From positions 1 to 64,000 of the forward strand of contig NZ_MBEI01000043.1 of the NCBI RefSeq assembly GCF_001953985.1: a DNA stretch of 64,000 bases, in the 5' to 3' direction. The translations under genes were made by a program, and so were the position numbers. Each line of letters starts with the position of its first letter. Within the stretch, counting starts at the first letter, position 1. The notes under the pieces were generated by a model. That model ran no database searches. It had not been told where the DNA came from and saw nothing but the letters and a program-made list of their open reading frames with translations. The stretch comes from Mycobacterium colombiense. Its GTDB lineage: Bacteria; Actinomycetota; Actinomycetes; Mycobacteriales; Mycobacteriaceae. Below, one piece after another: positions 28,027-37,240 of the stretch.

Positions 28027-28236
28027 CTGCGCGACTTGCGCCTCGATAGCCGGGTGACCAGCAACCCGAGCATGATCAGCAGCAAAAACACGGTCTACTA
28101 GACGGCCGTGTCATGCCGGGGAGTGTTGCCGGCGACTCATTTCGCATCGCTCACCGATGCTACGTGTCGGTGCTCGGCGAACAGCTTCCGCACAGTTACC
28201 TCTTATTTAATGTCAAGGCTTTGTATATTCACGATT

Positions 28237-28263
28237 GGTTAACTTTTGTTGTCCCCTGGGTAG
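28237..28263 (+). promoter_or_regulatory. Candidate SigF promoter before pstS2-pknD
   Basis: GGTT at 28237-28240, a 17-bp spacer and GGGTAG at 28258-28263 fit the SigF consensus. It lies in the only AT-rich part of a 289-bp gap and about 50 bp before the pstS start. A Pho-box-like role of the same AT-rich stretch is possible but I see no convincing repeat. Confidence 0.5.
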
Positions 28264-28315
28264 CAGCCGGCGGTGAGCCTGCGGACTCGCCGCCGCGACG
28301 TGGCGAAGGAGTTTC

Positions 28316-29419
28316 GTGAGGTTCGCTCGATATGGCGCGGCGCTGGGCCTGGTGGCCGTCACCGCCCTGGCGCTGACGGGGTGCGGCAACTCGAGCTCGT
28401 CTGGCTCCGGCGCCAAGTCGGCGCCGGTGGACTGCGGCGGCAAGAAGGTGCTGAAAGACAGCGGCTCGACCGCGCAGCAGAACGCGATCGAGCAGTTCGT
28501 CTACGCCTACATTCGCGCCTGCCCGGGTTACACGCTGGATTACAACGCCAACGGGTCCGGTGCCGGCCTGACCCAATTCCTCAACAATCAAACCGACCTC
28601 GCCGGTTCCGACATCCCCCTTGACCCCTCCACCGGTCAGTACGACCGGGCGGCACAGCGATGCGGTTCGCCGGCCTGGGATCTGCCCACCGTGTTCGGGC
28701 CGATCGCGGTCACCTACCACCTCACCGGGGTGAGCGGGCTGAAACTGGACGGTCCCACCGTCGCGAAGATCTTCAACGGCAACATCACCAAGTGGGACGA
28801 CCCGGCGCTGAAGGCCATCAACTCGGGCCTCAACCTGCCGTCGACACCCATCGCGGTCATCTTCCGCAGTGATAAATCCGGTACCACGGCGAACTTTCAG
28901 AAGTATCTGGACGGCGCGTCCAACGGCGCGTGGGGCAAGGGTGCCAACGAGACGTTCAACGGCGGCGTCGGGCAGGGCGCCAGCGGGAACAACGGCACGT
29001 CCGCTCTGCTGCAGAACACCGAGGGGTCGATCACCTACAACGAGTGGTCCTTCGCGGTGGGCAAGCAACTGACCATGGCGTCGATCATCACGTCGGCGGG
29101 GCCGGACGCGGTGCCGATCACCAAGGATTCCGTCGAGAAGACGATCGGCGGCGCGACCTTCAGCGGGCAGGGCAACGACCTGGTGCTGGACACCTCGTCG
29201 TTCTACCGGCCGACGCAGTCCGGGGCGTACCCGATCGTGCTCGCGACATATGAAATCGTCTGCTCGAAGTACCCGGACGCGGCCACGGGAGCGGCGGTCA
29301 AGGCGTTCATGCAGGCGGCGATCGGTCCGGGCCAGGACGGCCTGGACCAGTACGGTTCCATCCCGCTGCCCAGCTCGTTCACGGCGAAGCTGTCGAGCGC
29401 GGTCAATGCGATTTCCTGA
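28316..29419 (+). CDS. pstS2: Phosphate-binding lipoprotein, PstS2-like
   Basis: This 367-residue protein is a periplasmic phosphate-binding lipoprotein. The signal peptide ends in the lipobox LALTGC with Cys23 as the lipidated residue. Phosphate-binding features include [35 protein letters not shown] and [16 protein letters not shown]. It captures inorganic phosphate for a Pst transporter, but no pstCAB genes lie nearby. GTG at 28316 has GAAGGAG upstream. pknD follows after 21 bp, the same pairing as pstS2-pknD in H37Rv, where the pair lies in the main pst locus instead. Confidence 0.9.
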   Translation: MRFARYGAALGLVAVTALALTGCGNSSSSGSGAKSAPVDCGGKKVLKDSGSTAQQNAIEQFVYAYIRACPGYTLDYNANGSGAGLTQFLNNQTDLAGSDIPLDPSTGQYDRAAQRCGSPAWDLPTVFGPIAVTYHLTGVSGLKLDGPTVAKIFNGNITKWDDPALKAINSGLNLPSTPIAVIFRSDKSGTTANFQKYLDGASNGAWGKGANETFNGGVGQGASGNNGTSALLQNTEGSITYNEWSFAVGKQLTMASIITSAGPDAVPITKDSVEKTIGGATFSGQGNDLVLDTSSFYRPTQSGAYPIVLATYEIVCSKYPDAATGAAVKAFMQAAIGPGQDGLDQYGSIPLPSSFTAKLSSAVNAIS

Positions 29420-29440
29420 CGATGCGAAGGAGGCTCGAGG

Positions 29441-31435
29441 GTGAGCGATAGCGCGCCGGCCTCGCGGGTCGGGTCCTGGTTTGGCCCCTACCGGCTGGTG
29501 CGACTGCTGCGCCAGGGCGGCATGGGTGAGGTTTACGAGGCCGAGGACACCCGCAAGGGCCGCATGGTGGCCCTGAAACTGATCTCGCAGCAGTTCTCCG
29601 GCAACTTGGAGTTCCGTGCGCGCTTGCAGCGCGAGGCCGATATCGCCGGACGGCTGACCGAACCGCACGTGGTGCCGATCCACGATTACGGTGAGTTCGA
29701 CGGGCGCTTTTACGTGGACATGCGCCTCGTCGACGGCGTCAATCTGGCGACGCTGTTGCATCGGGACGGGGCGTTGGCCCCACCGCGGGCGATCGCCATC
29801 ATCAGCCAGGTCGCCGCCGCGTTGGACGCGGCGCACGCCGCCGGTGTGACGCACCGCGACGTCACACCGGGGAACATTCTGGTCACCCCCAATGACTTCG
29901 CCTACCTGGCGGATTTCGGCATCGCGCGGGGCGCGAGCGATCCGGGGCTGACCCAGGTGGGGACCGCGATCGGTACGTACTACTACATGGCCCCGGAACG
30001 ATTCACCGATGATGAGGTCACCCACAGCGTCGACATCTATTCGCTCGCATGTGTTTTGACCGAGTGCCTGACCGGTTCGCCGCCCTACCGGGCGGATACC
30101 GTCGAGCGGCTGGTCGCCGCGCATCTGACGAAGACGGCCGCGCCGCCCAGCCAATTACGCCCCGGCGCGTTTCCTCCCGCCCTGGACCAGGTGATCGCCA
30201 AGGGCATGGCCAAGAATCCCGCAGAGCGCTATCGCACCGCAGGCGAATTCGCCGCCGCCGCCCACCAGGCGCTGAACACATCCGAGCAGCGGAAGGCCAC
30301 CACGATTCTGCGCGAGGGAGAGAGCGCGGTGATGGCCGCCGGCCCGGGCGATCCACGCCTGACGCATGAACCGGATTCGTTCGCCTCGGCACCGAGCGCC
30401 GACACTGTGGCGGGTCCGTGGCCCGCCGGGGGCAGCGGAAGCAACAGGAGCGTCCGGTCCGGCCCTGGGCCGTCGCTGATCCGTGCCGCCCCAACGACTT
30501 CCGGCCGCGTCTATCGACCCGGCCCGGACTTCAGGCATCCCACCGTGCCGAGCGACAACAAACGTAAACAGTGGATCATCGTCGGCGCCGTCGCTCTGGT
30601 CGCGCTGGTCGCCTTCGTCGTGGCGGTCGTCGGCTACCTGTCCACCGAATCGTCGGGACCGTCGAAGCAGGCAAGCGGTCAAAGTGTGTTGCCGTTCAAC
30701 GGCATTGACTTTCGTTTGTCTCCCGGTGGGGTGACGCTGGACAGCGCCGGCAACGTCTACGTCACTAGCGAGGGCATGTACGGACGAGTGGTGAAGCTGA
30801 CGACCGGTTCGGACGCCACAACGGTGCTCCCGTTCAATGGGCTCTATCAGCCGCAGGGCTTGGCGGTCGACGGTGCGGGCACCGTGTACGTCGCCGATTT
30901 CAACAACCGGGTGATCAGCATGGCCGCGGGATCCAACAGTCAGAAGGAACTGCCGTTCACCGGCCTGAGCTACCCGGAGGGCGTCGCGGTCGACAGCCAG
31001 GGCGCCGTGTATGTCGCCGACCGCGGCAACAGCAGGGTGCTCAAGCTGGCGGCGGGATCCAACACCCAGACCGTGCTGCCCTTCAACGGGCTCCACAACC
31101 CGGACGGGGTGGCCGTCGATCCCGCGGGCAGCGTCTACGTCGCAGACACCGACAACAACAGGGTGGTGAAGCTCGATGCGGCGTCGAATACCCAGTCGGA
31201 GTTGCCATTTCATGACCTGTCGGTGCCGTGGGGTATCGCCGTGGACAACAGCGGCACCGTCTACGTCACCGAGCACGACAAGAGTGACGTGGTGAAGTAT
31301 CCGCAGGGCGCGACCACGGGGACCGTCCTGCCGTTCAACGGGCTCAACACTCCCTTGGCGGTGACGGTCGACAAGGACCAGAACGTCTACGTCGCCGACC
31401 GCGGCAACAACCGGGTGGTCAAGCTGACGCCGTGA
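29441..31435 (+). CDS. pknD: Membrane Ser/Thr protein kinase PknD with NHL beta-propeller sensor
   Basis: This 664-residue protein equals M. tuberculosis PknD in length and layout. The kinase domain (about 16-275) has LLRQGGMGEVYEAED, Lys46 in VALKL, D140 in HRDVTPGN, D158 in DFG and MAPER. Activation-loop threonines (T171, T175) are present. A juxtamembrane linker leads to one membrane helix (about 378-400) and an extracytoplasmic propeller of NHL repeats (LPFNGL, GVAVD, VYVAD units) from about 410 to the end. The HRD loop has Thr142 where a lysine is almost invariant (HRDxKPxN). In M. tuberculosis PknD phosphorylates an anti-anti-sigma factor and alters SigF-dependent expression. Confidence 0.95.
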   Translation: MSDSAPASRVGSWFGPYRLVRLLRQGGMGEVYEAEDTRKGRMVALKLISQQFSGNLEFRARLQREADIAGRLTEPHVVPIHDYGEFDGRFYVDMRLVDGVNLATLLHRDGALAPPRAIAIISQVAAALDAAHAAGVTHRDVTPGNILVTPNDFAYLADFGIARGASDPGLTQVGTAIGTYYYMAPERFTDDEVTHSVDIYSLACVLTECLTGSPPYRADTVERLVAAHLTKTAAPPSQLRPGAFPPALDQVIAKGMAKNPAERYRTAGEFAAAAHQALNTSEQRKATTILREGESAVMAAGPGDPRLTHEPDSFASAPSADTVAGPWPAGGSGSNRSVRSGPGPSLIRAAPTTSGRVYRPGPDFRHPTVPSDNKRKQWIIVGAVALVALVAFVVAVVGYLSTESSGPSKQASGQSVLPFNGIDFRLSPGGVTLDSAGNVYVTSEGMYGRVVKLTTGSDATTVLPFNGLYQPQGLAVDGAGTVYVADFNNRVISMAAGSNSQKELPFTGLSYPEGVAVDSQGAVYVADRGNSRVLKLAAGSNTQTVLPFNGLHNPDGVAVDPAGSVYVADTDNNRVVKLDAASNTQSELPFHDLSVPWGIAVDNSGTVYVTEHDKSDVVKYPQGATTGTVLPFNGLNTPLAVTVDKDQNVYVADRGNNRVVKLTP

Positions 31436-31438
31436 GGC

Positions 31439-32632
31439 CTACGGCGCGGGTTGCGGTGCGCCCAGGTACTCCTCGGTGTGCTGGCCGAGGGCGGGCGGGG
31501 GTTCGGCGGCCGCGGCGTCGAAGCTGGAATAGCGTGCCGGAGTGCGGATTACCGTGACCGCGTCCGCGCCCTCGCCGACCGGCAGGGCGAGCTCGTTCTC
31601 GGCGAACAGCGCGGTGCCGACCACCTGCTTCCAGGTGTAGGCGTGGCACGCCATCAGGCCGCCCTCCTGGAGCAGCTGGACCCATTCGTCCGCCGTCTTG
31701 GCGGCCAGGGCCTTCTCGAGTTCCTCGGTCAGTTCGGGATAGTTGAGCGCCCGCGCGCGCTGGTCGACGAATCGCTCGTCGTCGCGCATGTCGGGCCGGC
31801 CGATGATCTCGCACAGTTTGTCCCAGTGCTTGGGCACGTACGCGCTGATCACCAGGTAGCCGTCGGCGGCCTTGAAGGCGTCCGACGGTTGGGTGGCGAA
31901 GCCAACACCCTTGCGCTTCTTGGGCTTTGGCGCCGCGTCCGGCTTCGGGGCCTCGCTCGGCTTGTTGAGGTGGATGGTCAGCTGGCTGGCCTGCAGGCTG
32001 ACGGCGACGTCATACATGGCGACCCGCACGACGTCGGCCACCCCGTGGCGTTCCCGGTTGAGCAGCGCGGCCAGCACCGCCTGGGCCAGCACGTGACCGC
32101 TGGCGGCGTCGACGAGCTGGAACGGGATGATCTGGGGTTTGCCGGTGGGCGTGGGCATTCCGGTCGTCATGCCCGATTCGGCGGCCACCATCAGGTCGAC
32201 CCCCGGGCGGCTGCCCTCGGGGCCGTTGCCGCCGTAGGCGGACAGGCGCGCGTAGATCAGTCTGGGGTTGCGGGACTGCAGCTCCTCGGGGCCCAGGCCC
32301 ATGCGTTCCATCACCCCGGGCCGAAACCCTTCCAGCACAACGTCGGCCGTATCGACCAACCGCAGGATCTGCTGCTTGGCCTCGTCGCTGCGCAGGTCGG
32401 CCATCACCGACTTCTTGCCCCGGTTGTGGGGGAGGAACAGGGTGGCCAGCGGCGGGCGCCCGGGCAGGACCGCGGTGATGTGCCGGGCCGCCTCGCCGAC
32501 GGGCGCCTCGACCTTGATCACCTCGGCGCCCAGGTCGGCCAGCACCTGCCCGGCCATCGGCCCGGCGATGTTCTGGGTGAAGTCGAGCACCCGGAATCCG
32601 TCAAGTGGCTTGGCGGGCTTGCTGTTTGGCAT
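31439..32632 (-). CDS. CaiB/BaiF family III CoA transferase (Rv3272 homologue)
   Basis: This 397-residue protein belongs to the class III CoA transferases. The N-terminal FRVLDFTQNIAGPMAGQVLADLGAEVIKVE and the RGKKSVMADLRS segment are typical, and the Asp of RPGVDLMVAAESGM fits the catalytic aspartate. It would move CoA between carboxylic acids; the substrate is unknown. A Lys/Pro-rich insert (PKPDAAPKPKKRKG) sits mid-protein. The ATG at 32632 has AGGAAGG upstream. It converges with pknD with a 3-bp gap and follows a methyltransferase gene by 13 bp. Confidence 0.92.
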   Translation of the reverse strand: MPNSKPAKPLDGFRVLDFTQNIAGPMAGQVLADLGAEVIKVEAPVGEAARHITAVLPGRPPLATLFLPHNRGKKSVMADLRSDEAKQQILRLVDTADVVLEGFRPGVMERMGLGPEELQSRNPRLIYARLSAYGGNGPEGSRPGVDLMVAAESGMTTGMPTPTGKPQIIPFQLVDAASGHVLAQAVLAALLNRERHGVADVVRVAMYDVAVSLQASQLTIHLNKPSEAPKPDAAPKPKKRKGVGFATQPSDAFKAADGYLVISAYVPKHWDKLCEIIGRPDMRDDERFVDQRARALNYPELTEELEKALAAKTADEWVQLLQEGGLMACHAYTWKQVVGTALFAENELALPVGEGADAVTVIRTPARYSSFDAAAAEPPPALGQHTEEYLGAPQPAP

Positions 32633-32645
32633 CGTGTTCGCCTTC

Positions 32646-33563
32646 CTAAGAACCTGACCGGTGCAGCACCGCGGTGCAGTAGTAGTTCTGCGCGAAGGGT
32701 GCATCGGGTTCGGTCGACTGCAGCGGCAGGCCGTTGTTGGCCAGCATCTGGTTCAGGGGGGTGCGGACCGGCTGCCAGCCCCGCTGCTGCAGGTAGGTCG
32801 CCACGTCGTTGCGCTCGCCGGGGAAGCCAAGCTCGCCCAGGGCGATGTCGAGGCCGTTGCGCCGCCACTTCTCGCTCGCGGCGTTCAGCGCGTCCCCACT
32901 GACCCCCGTGTTCGCGAACACCTCGACCACCAGCTGACTGCCGTCGGCGGACAGGGCGGTGACGTTGTCCAGCAACCGATCCTGGGCCTCGGGCGGCAGG
33001 AAGCCGACCAGGCCCGCGGCCGCCCAGGCGGCGGGGCGCCCGGTGTCGAAGCCGGCCTGCCGCAGCGCCGACGGCCAGTCGTGGCGCAGGTCGATCGGAA
33101 CGTCGCGCACCGCGGCGGTGGGCGCGGCGCCGGGCTCGGCGATGGTGGCCGCCTTGAACTCCAACACCTGCGGCTGGTCGATCTCGAACACGGTGGTGCC
33201 CGGCGCCCACGGCAGCCGGTAGGCGCGCGCGTCCAGGCCGGAGGCCAGGATGACCACCTGGTCGATGCCCGCGGCGCCCGCCTCGGCGAAGAACGCGTCG
33301 ATATACCGGGTACGCGCGGCCATCATGTCGGTCATGCGTTGCATGCCCCACGGGGCGTCCGGCTCGTCGACGTCGGCGGAGGCGAGCTCGCCGGCGGCCC
33401 ACCGGGTCATGAAGTCGACGCCGACCGCGCGCACCAGCGGCTCGGCAAACCGATCGTCGATCAGCCCGTCCAGGGTGGCCCGGGCTCGCCCGGCGGCCAC
33501 CATGGTGGCGGTCGCTCCCACGCTGGTCGCCAGGTCCCAGGTGTCGTCGTCGGTGCGCGCCAT
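32646..33563 (-). CDS. SAM-dependent methyltransferase, TIGR00027/LCM-like family
   Basis: This 305-residue protein belongs to the large mycobacterial family of putative SAM-dependent methyltransferases related to leucine carboxyl methyltransferases. Family signatures are the N-terminal [39 protein letters not shown] (SAM site) and [14 protein letters not shown]. Substrates of this family are mostly unknown. The ATG at 33563 was chosen because it begins the conserved N-terminus; the open frame extends further upstream. It probably forms an operon with the downstream CoA transferase. Confidence 0.9.
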   Translation of the reverse strand: MARTDDDTWDLATSVGATATMVAAGRARATLDGLIDDRFAEPLVRAVGVDFMTRWAAGELASADVDEPDAPWGMQRMTDMMAARTRYIDAFFAEAGAAGIDQVVILASGLDARAYRLPWAPGTTVFEIDQPQVLEFKAATIAEPGAAPTAAVRDVPIDLRHDWPSALRQAGFDTGRPAAWAAAGLVGFLPPEAQDRLLDNVTALSADGSQLVVEVFANTGVSGDALNAASEKWRRNGLDIALGELGFPGERNDVATYLQQRGWQPVRTPLNQMLANNGLPLQSTEPDAPFAQNYYCTAVLHRSGS

Positions 33564-33689
33564 GGAGGAAATCCCTTCCGATCTACTGGTTAGCCACCAT
33601 AACGACCAGCGCCGGGCGCCCCGGCGCGAGGTGCGACACAGATCGATCACGGCCGGGCGTTGCGGCGGCGGGCCCCGCCGCGGCGCCGC

Positions 33690-33695
33690 TAGCCT
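33690..33695 (+). promoter_or_regulatory. Candidate -10 hexamer of the CDF-like gene
   Basis: TAGCCT ends 6 bp before the ATG at 33702, consistent with a leaderless transcript. Confidence 0.45.
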
Positions 33696-33701
33696 CGCGC
33701 C

Positions 33702-34358
33702 ATGACCACTTCGGTTGCCATCACGCAAGAGTGCCGGGGCATCGCGGCGCACGACGCCGACTGGCGGCGCGGCGCCGAATGGGCGCGGCGGCTGGCGTGG
33801 GTCAGCCTGGCCGTCGTGCTCGTCGAGGGCGTCGTCGGGCTGTGGCAGGGGTTCGCGGTCGCCTCAGTCGCCCTGACCGGGTGGGCCCTGGGCGGCGCAT
33901 CGGAGGCGCTGGCCAGCGCCATGGTGGTGTGGCGGTTCAGCGGGGTGCGCACCCTTTCCGCAAGCGCCGAGCGGCGCGCGCAGCGCGGCGTCGCCATATC
34001 GTTCTGGCTGACGGCCCCGTACATCGCCGCCGAATCCGTGCACGGCCTGACGGGTGGACACCACGCCGAGACGTCGGTCATCGGCATCGGGCTGACCGCC
34101 CTCGCGCTGGTGCTCATGCCCGTGCTGGGCCGGGCCAACCACCGGTTGGGCACGCGGTTGGGGTCGGGTGCCACCGAGGCCGAGGGGATCCAGAACTATC
34201 TGTGCGCCGCCCAGGCCGCCGGGGTGCTGCTCGGCCTCGCGGCGACGGCGCTGTGGTCCGGCGCGTGGTGGGTCGATCCGGCCGTGGGGCTGGCCATCGC
34301 CGGCGTCGCGGTCTGGCAGGGTGTGCGGGCCTGGCGCGGCGAGGATTGCGGCTGCTGA
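33702..34358 (+). CDS. CDF-like integral membrane protein (Rv3271c homologue)
   Basis: This 218-residue protein has about five membrane helices and resembles the cation diffusion facilitator superfamily. The segment [19 protein letters not shown] matches the CDF helix carrying a conserved aspartate. In the earlier helix, however, the metal-site HxxxD is replaced by the SEALASAM region. No cytoplasmic CDF metal domain is present; the protein ends in EDCGC. It faces away from ctpC and ends 4 bp before the convergent ctpC stop. A link to zinc handling is possible but unproven. Confidence 0.8.
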   Translation: MTTSVAITQECRGIAAHDADWRRGAEWARRLAWVSLAVVLVEGVVGLWQGFAVASVALTGWALGGASEALASAMVVWRFSGVRTLSASAERRAQRGVAISFWLTAPYIAAESVHGLTGGHHAETSVIGIGLTALALVLMPVLGRANHRLGTRLGSGATEAEGIQNYLCAAQAAGVLLGLAATALWSGAWWVDPAVGLAIAGVAVWQGVRAWRGEDCGC

Positions 34359-34362
34359 GTTT

Positions 34363-36594
34363 TCAGCCGGCGCGCTCGCCGTTCGCCGCGCCGCGCGGTG
34401 AGTCCAGCCGGTAGCGGATCAGCCGCGAGCTGTTGGCCACCACCGCCACCGACGACGCGTTGTGCAGGATCGCGGCCAGCACGGGGGACAGCGCCCCGCC
34501 CGCGCCGATGATCAGCCCGGCGGCGTTGACGGCTATCGACATGCCGTAGTTCTCCCTGATGACGTCGACCGCGCGGGCACCCAGGTCGCCGACGTCGAGC
34601 AGGCGGTTCAGGTTGTCGTTGGCCAGCGCCACGTCGGCGGTCTCCACGGCGACGTCGGTTCCGGCCAGCCCCATCGCGATGCCGATGTCGGCGGCGGCCA
34701 GCGCGGGCGCGTCGTTGATGCCGTCACCGACCATGCCGACGGTGTAGCCCTCGTCCTGCAGGTCGCGCACCGCCGCGAGCTTGTCCTCCGGCATCACCTC
34801 GGCGCGCCATTCGTCGATACCGAGCTCGCCGGCCACCACCTCGGCGATGTCCGGATGATCGCCGGTGAGCATGACGATGCGGCGAATGCCGTTGGCGCGC
34901 AGCTTGTTCAGCACGTCCGCCGCCTCGGGGCGCACCTCGTCGCGCAGGCTGATCAATCCGACCAGCTTGCCGTCGACGGCCAGCAGCAGCGGCGTCTCGG
35001 CCTGCCGGCGCAGCCGGTCCACCCACTCCGACGCCTTCTTGGACACCCGCACGTTTTCGGCGCGCAGCAGCCCGGGGCTGCCCAGCAGCAGGGTCCGGCC
35101 GTCGGCCCAGGTCCGCATGCCCAGGCCCACCAGGACCTCGCACTCCTCGTGCGGCGGGATGGTGATGTGGCGTTCCTCGGTGGACCGGATCACCGCCTCG
35201 GCGAGCGGGTGCCGGGAGTGGATCTCCGAGCTGGCCGCATACGCCAGCACCTGCTCGGGCTGCCAATCCTTGTGCAGTGCAATGATATTGGTGACCACCG
35301 GGCGGCCGACGGTCAGCGTGCCGGTCTTGTCGAACACGATCGCGTCCACCCGGCCCGCCTGCTCGAGGTGCGAGCCACCCTTGATCAGGATGCCGCGGCG
35401 AGCGCCGTTGCCGATCGCCGCGCTGATCGCGGTCGGGGTGGCCAGGCCCACCGCGCACGGGCAGGCGATCAGCAGCATGGTCATCGCCCGGCGTACGTCA
35501 CCGGTGACCGCCAGCGTGATGGCCGAGACGATGAACGAAGTGGGAACGAAACGGCGGGAGAAGTTTTCGCCGACGGTCTGGATCGGCGCCCTGTCGTGCT
35601 GGGCCTCCTCGACCCGGGTGATGATGCGGCCGATGGTGGTCTGGTTGCCGACGGCCCGGGCGCGCACCACCAGGCGTCCGCGGACCACCACCGAACCGGC
35701 GTGTACGTGCGCGCCGACCACCACGCTGACCGGCAGGTTCTCGCCGGTGATCGCGGACTGGTTGACGATCGCCTCCCCGTCGACCACCTCGCCGTCCACC
35801 GGGATGGCGACGTGGTCGTGAACCACCACCTCGTCGCCGATCTGCACGGTGTCGATCGGCACCTGGACCTCGGTTCCGGCCTCGGGGCCGTCGGTGAGCC
35901 GGATCCAGGCCGTGTCCTGGCTGCCGCGCAGCAGCTCGGAGATGGCGCGGCGGGTCCGGCGCAACGTCAGATCCTGAAGGTACTCACCGATATTGAGCAA
36001 CCACAGCACGGTGAGCGCGACGACGTTCTCGCGCAGCACCAGGCTCGCCACCGTCGCCGCCGAGACCAGCGCGTCGGTGCCGGCCTTGCCGGAACGCAAC
36101 GAGCGCAGCGCGCCGCGCAGGAACGGATAGCCGGTGAACACGGTGACGCCGGTGGCGAACACCCGGCCGCCGGGACCCAGCAGCGGCGGCCGCGCGAAGA
36201 CGTAGCGGCGCACCCCGAGCAGGGCCAGCGCGGCACCGCCGATGACCATACGCAGCACGTCGGCGTTGCGGATCTCCGAGGAATGCGGCGCGCGGGCCGG
36301 GATCAGTTCGGCGGCAACGTGCAACGCCTCGCCGATGGCGGCCAGCACCGCGGAGCGGTCGCAGCGTCGCGGCGAATACCAGACCACGACCGATCCGGTG
36401 CGCGGGTACGCGTGCACCACGCGCACGCCCTCGCACTTGGCGACCGCCTCCTCGACCGCGACGGCGCGCCGGGAGTCGGCACGCACCCAGTCGACGGCGA
36501 CCCGCATGCGTCCGGCCGCATCCGAAATAACTTGCAGCGCAGGGTCTTCGGTTAGCGCCTCGTCTGCGATGTCGGGGACTAGGGCGAGGTCCAT
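34363..36594 (-). CDS. ctpC: Metal-exporting P-type ATPase CtpC
   Basis: This 743-residue P1B-type ATPase is CtpC (Rv3270), needed for zinc resistance in M. tuberculosis and also described as a manganese pump. The membrane metal site is CPCAVGLATPTAIS, the phosphorylation site is FDKTGTLTVG, and the A-domain motif is AITGENLPV. The hinge motif is MVGDGINDAPALAAADIGIAM. The N-terminal soluble domain (about 20-95) lacks a CxxC motif. The start at 36594 adds about 20 residues compared with the H37Rv protein; no other ATG/GTG is better placed. It follows the pacL1-like gene by 10 bp. Confidence 0.96.
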   Translation of the reverse strand: MDLALVPDIADEALTEDPALQVISDAAGRMRVAVDWVRADSRRAVAVEEAVAKCEGVRVVHAYPRTGSVVVWYSPRRCDRSAVLAAIGEALHVAAELIPARAPHSSEIRNADVLRMVIGGAALALLGVRRYVFARPPLLGPGGRVFATGVTVFTGYPFLRGALRSLRSGKAGTDALVSAATVASLVLRENVVALTVLWLLNIGEYLQDLTLRRTRRAISELLRGSQDTAWIRLTDGPEAGTEVQVPIDTVQIGDEVVVHDHVAIPVDGEVVDGEAIVNQSAITGENLPVSVVVGAHVHAGSVVVRGRLVVRARAVGNQTTIGRIITRVEEAQHDRAPIQTVGENFSRRFVPTSFIVSAITLAVTGDVRRAMTMLLIACPCAVGLATPTAISAAIGNGARRGILIKGGSHLEQAGRVDAIVFDKTGTLTVGRPVVTNIIALHKDWQPEQVLAYAASSEIHSRHPLAEAVIRSTEERHITIPPHEECEVLVGLGMRTWADGRTLLLGSPGLLRAENVRVSKKASEWVDRLRRQAETPLLLAVDGKLVGLISLRDEVRPEAADVLNKLRANGIRRIVMLTGDHPDIAEVVAGELGIDEWRAEVMPEDKLAAVRDLQDEGYTVGMVGDGINDAPALAAADIGIAMGLAGTDVAVETADVALANDNLNRLLDVGDLGARAVDVIRENYGMSIAVNAAGLIIGAGGALSPVLAAILHNASSVAVVANSSRLIRYRLDSPRGAANGERAG

Positions 36595-36604
36595 ATCGCT
36601 TCGA

Positions 36605-36886
36605 TCAGTGCTCGTGGTCGTGGGTGTCGGCGATCGAGGGGGTGGGCGCCTCCTCGCCGATGCGTTCGCGGGCCTCGGCCATGACGTCGGCCAGCTTGAG
36701 GCGCGCCGACTCGGCGGCCTCCTCGGCCTTGCGGGTGCCGCGCAGTCCGAGCTCGGCGCCCTTGACCGCGGTCTCGTGCAGCGGCGCCTTGGCCACGGCC
36801 TTGCGCACCACCTCGTAGGCGGTCACGCCGACCAACCCCGTGACCACCGTGCCTGCCGCCTTCGCCAGGAGCCCGTACACCGCCAT
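36605..36886 (-). CDS. pacL1: PacL1-type P-ATPase-associated protein (DUF1490)
   Basis: This 93-residue protein is the homologue of Rv3269 (PacL1). An N-terminal hydrophobic helix (LLAKAAGTVVTGLVGVTAYEV) is followed by an Ala/Glu-rich amphipathic helix (about 50-80) and a C-terminal metal-binding tail ending HDHEH. PacL1 is known to cluster with CtpC in membrane platforms, stabilise it and bind zinc through the tail. AGGAAGG lies before the ATG. It leads the pacL1-ctpC operon. Confidence 0.93.
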   Translation of the reverse strand: MAVYGLLAKAAGTVVTGLVGVTAYEVVRKAVAKAPLHETAVKGAELGLRGTRKAEEAAESARLKLADVMAEARERIGEEAPTPSIADTHDHEH

Positions 36887-37240
36887 TGCCGCAACCTTCC
36901 TATCGCCTCAGCGTTAAGCCCATGCTTGCACGACGTTAACATCGAAATATAGCGATATCAATATGAATTGCTGGCCTTATCGCCGGAAGTCGGCGGGCGC
37001 GCCGGCAATCAACCGTCCGGGATCAGCGGGAGTCTGTCACCCCGGCTGGCCATGCCCTGGACGGCTGTCTGACTGCGCTAGCAGGCAATATATGCGTGAG
37101 CAATGACTTGATTGCGTTGGCGGACACGAGGTGTGCGGGCAATGTAGCGTGGGCCTGCCGGTGATTCCTTCGTCGCGTCGCCGCACCATGTGCGGTGCGA
37201 TGAGTTCACCCGACCACGGTGTCTCGAGGAGCCACGAGCC
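36887..37240. other. 354-bp divergent control region of pacL1-ctpC and the PPE genes
   Basis: No gene is seen here. The pacL1 side is AT-rich for about 40 bp, with a partial dyad (see separate entry). The PPE side is ordinary GC-rich DNA with a GAGGAG ribosome site near 37226. Short open frames on the PPE side look like chance. Confidence 0.6.
36946..36970 (-). promoter_or_regulatory. AT-rich partial dyad, candidate metal-sensor operator of pacL1-ctpC
   Basis: The stretch contains ATAGCGATAT, in which 8 of 10 positions are symmetric, then GATATC and AATATGAA. It lies about 60-80 bp before pacL1. ArsR/SmtB-type zinc sensors favour AT-rich imperfect dyads, so this is a candidate site; no sensor gene lies nearby. 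Confidence 0.25.

Noticed and set aside
27993..28091. 32-residue minus-strand peptide with a hydrophobic stretch after the response regulator
   Set aside because: It has no ribosome site, overlaps the end of the response regulator gene, and is too short to support; it could be a relic of the gene found here in H37Rv, but nothing confirms that.
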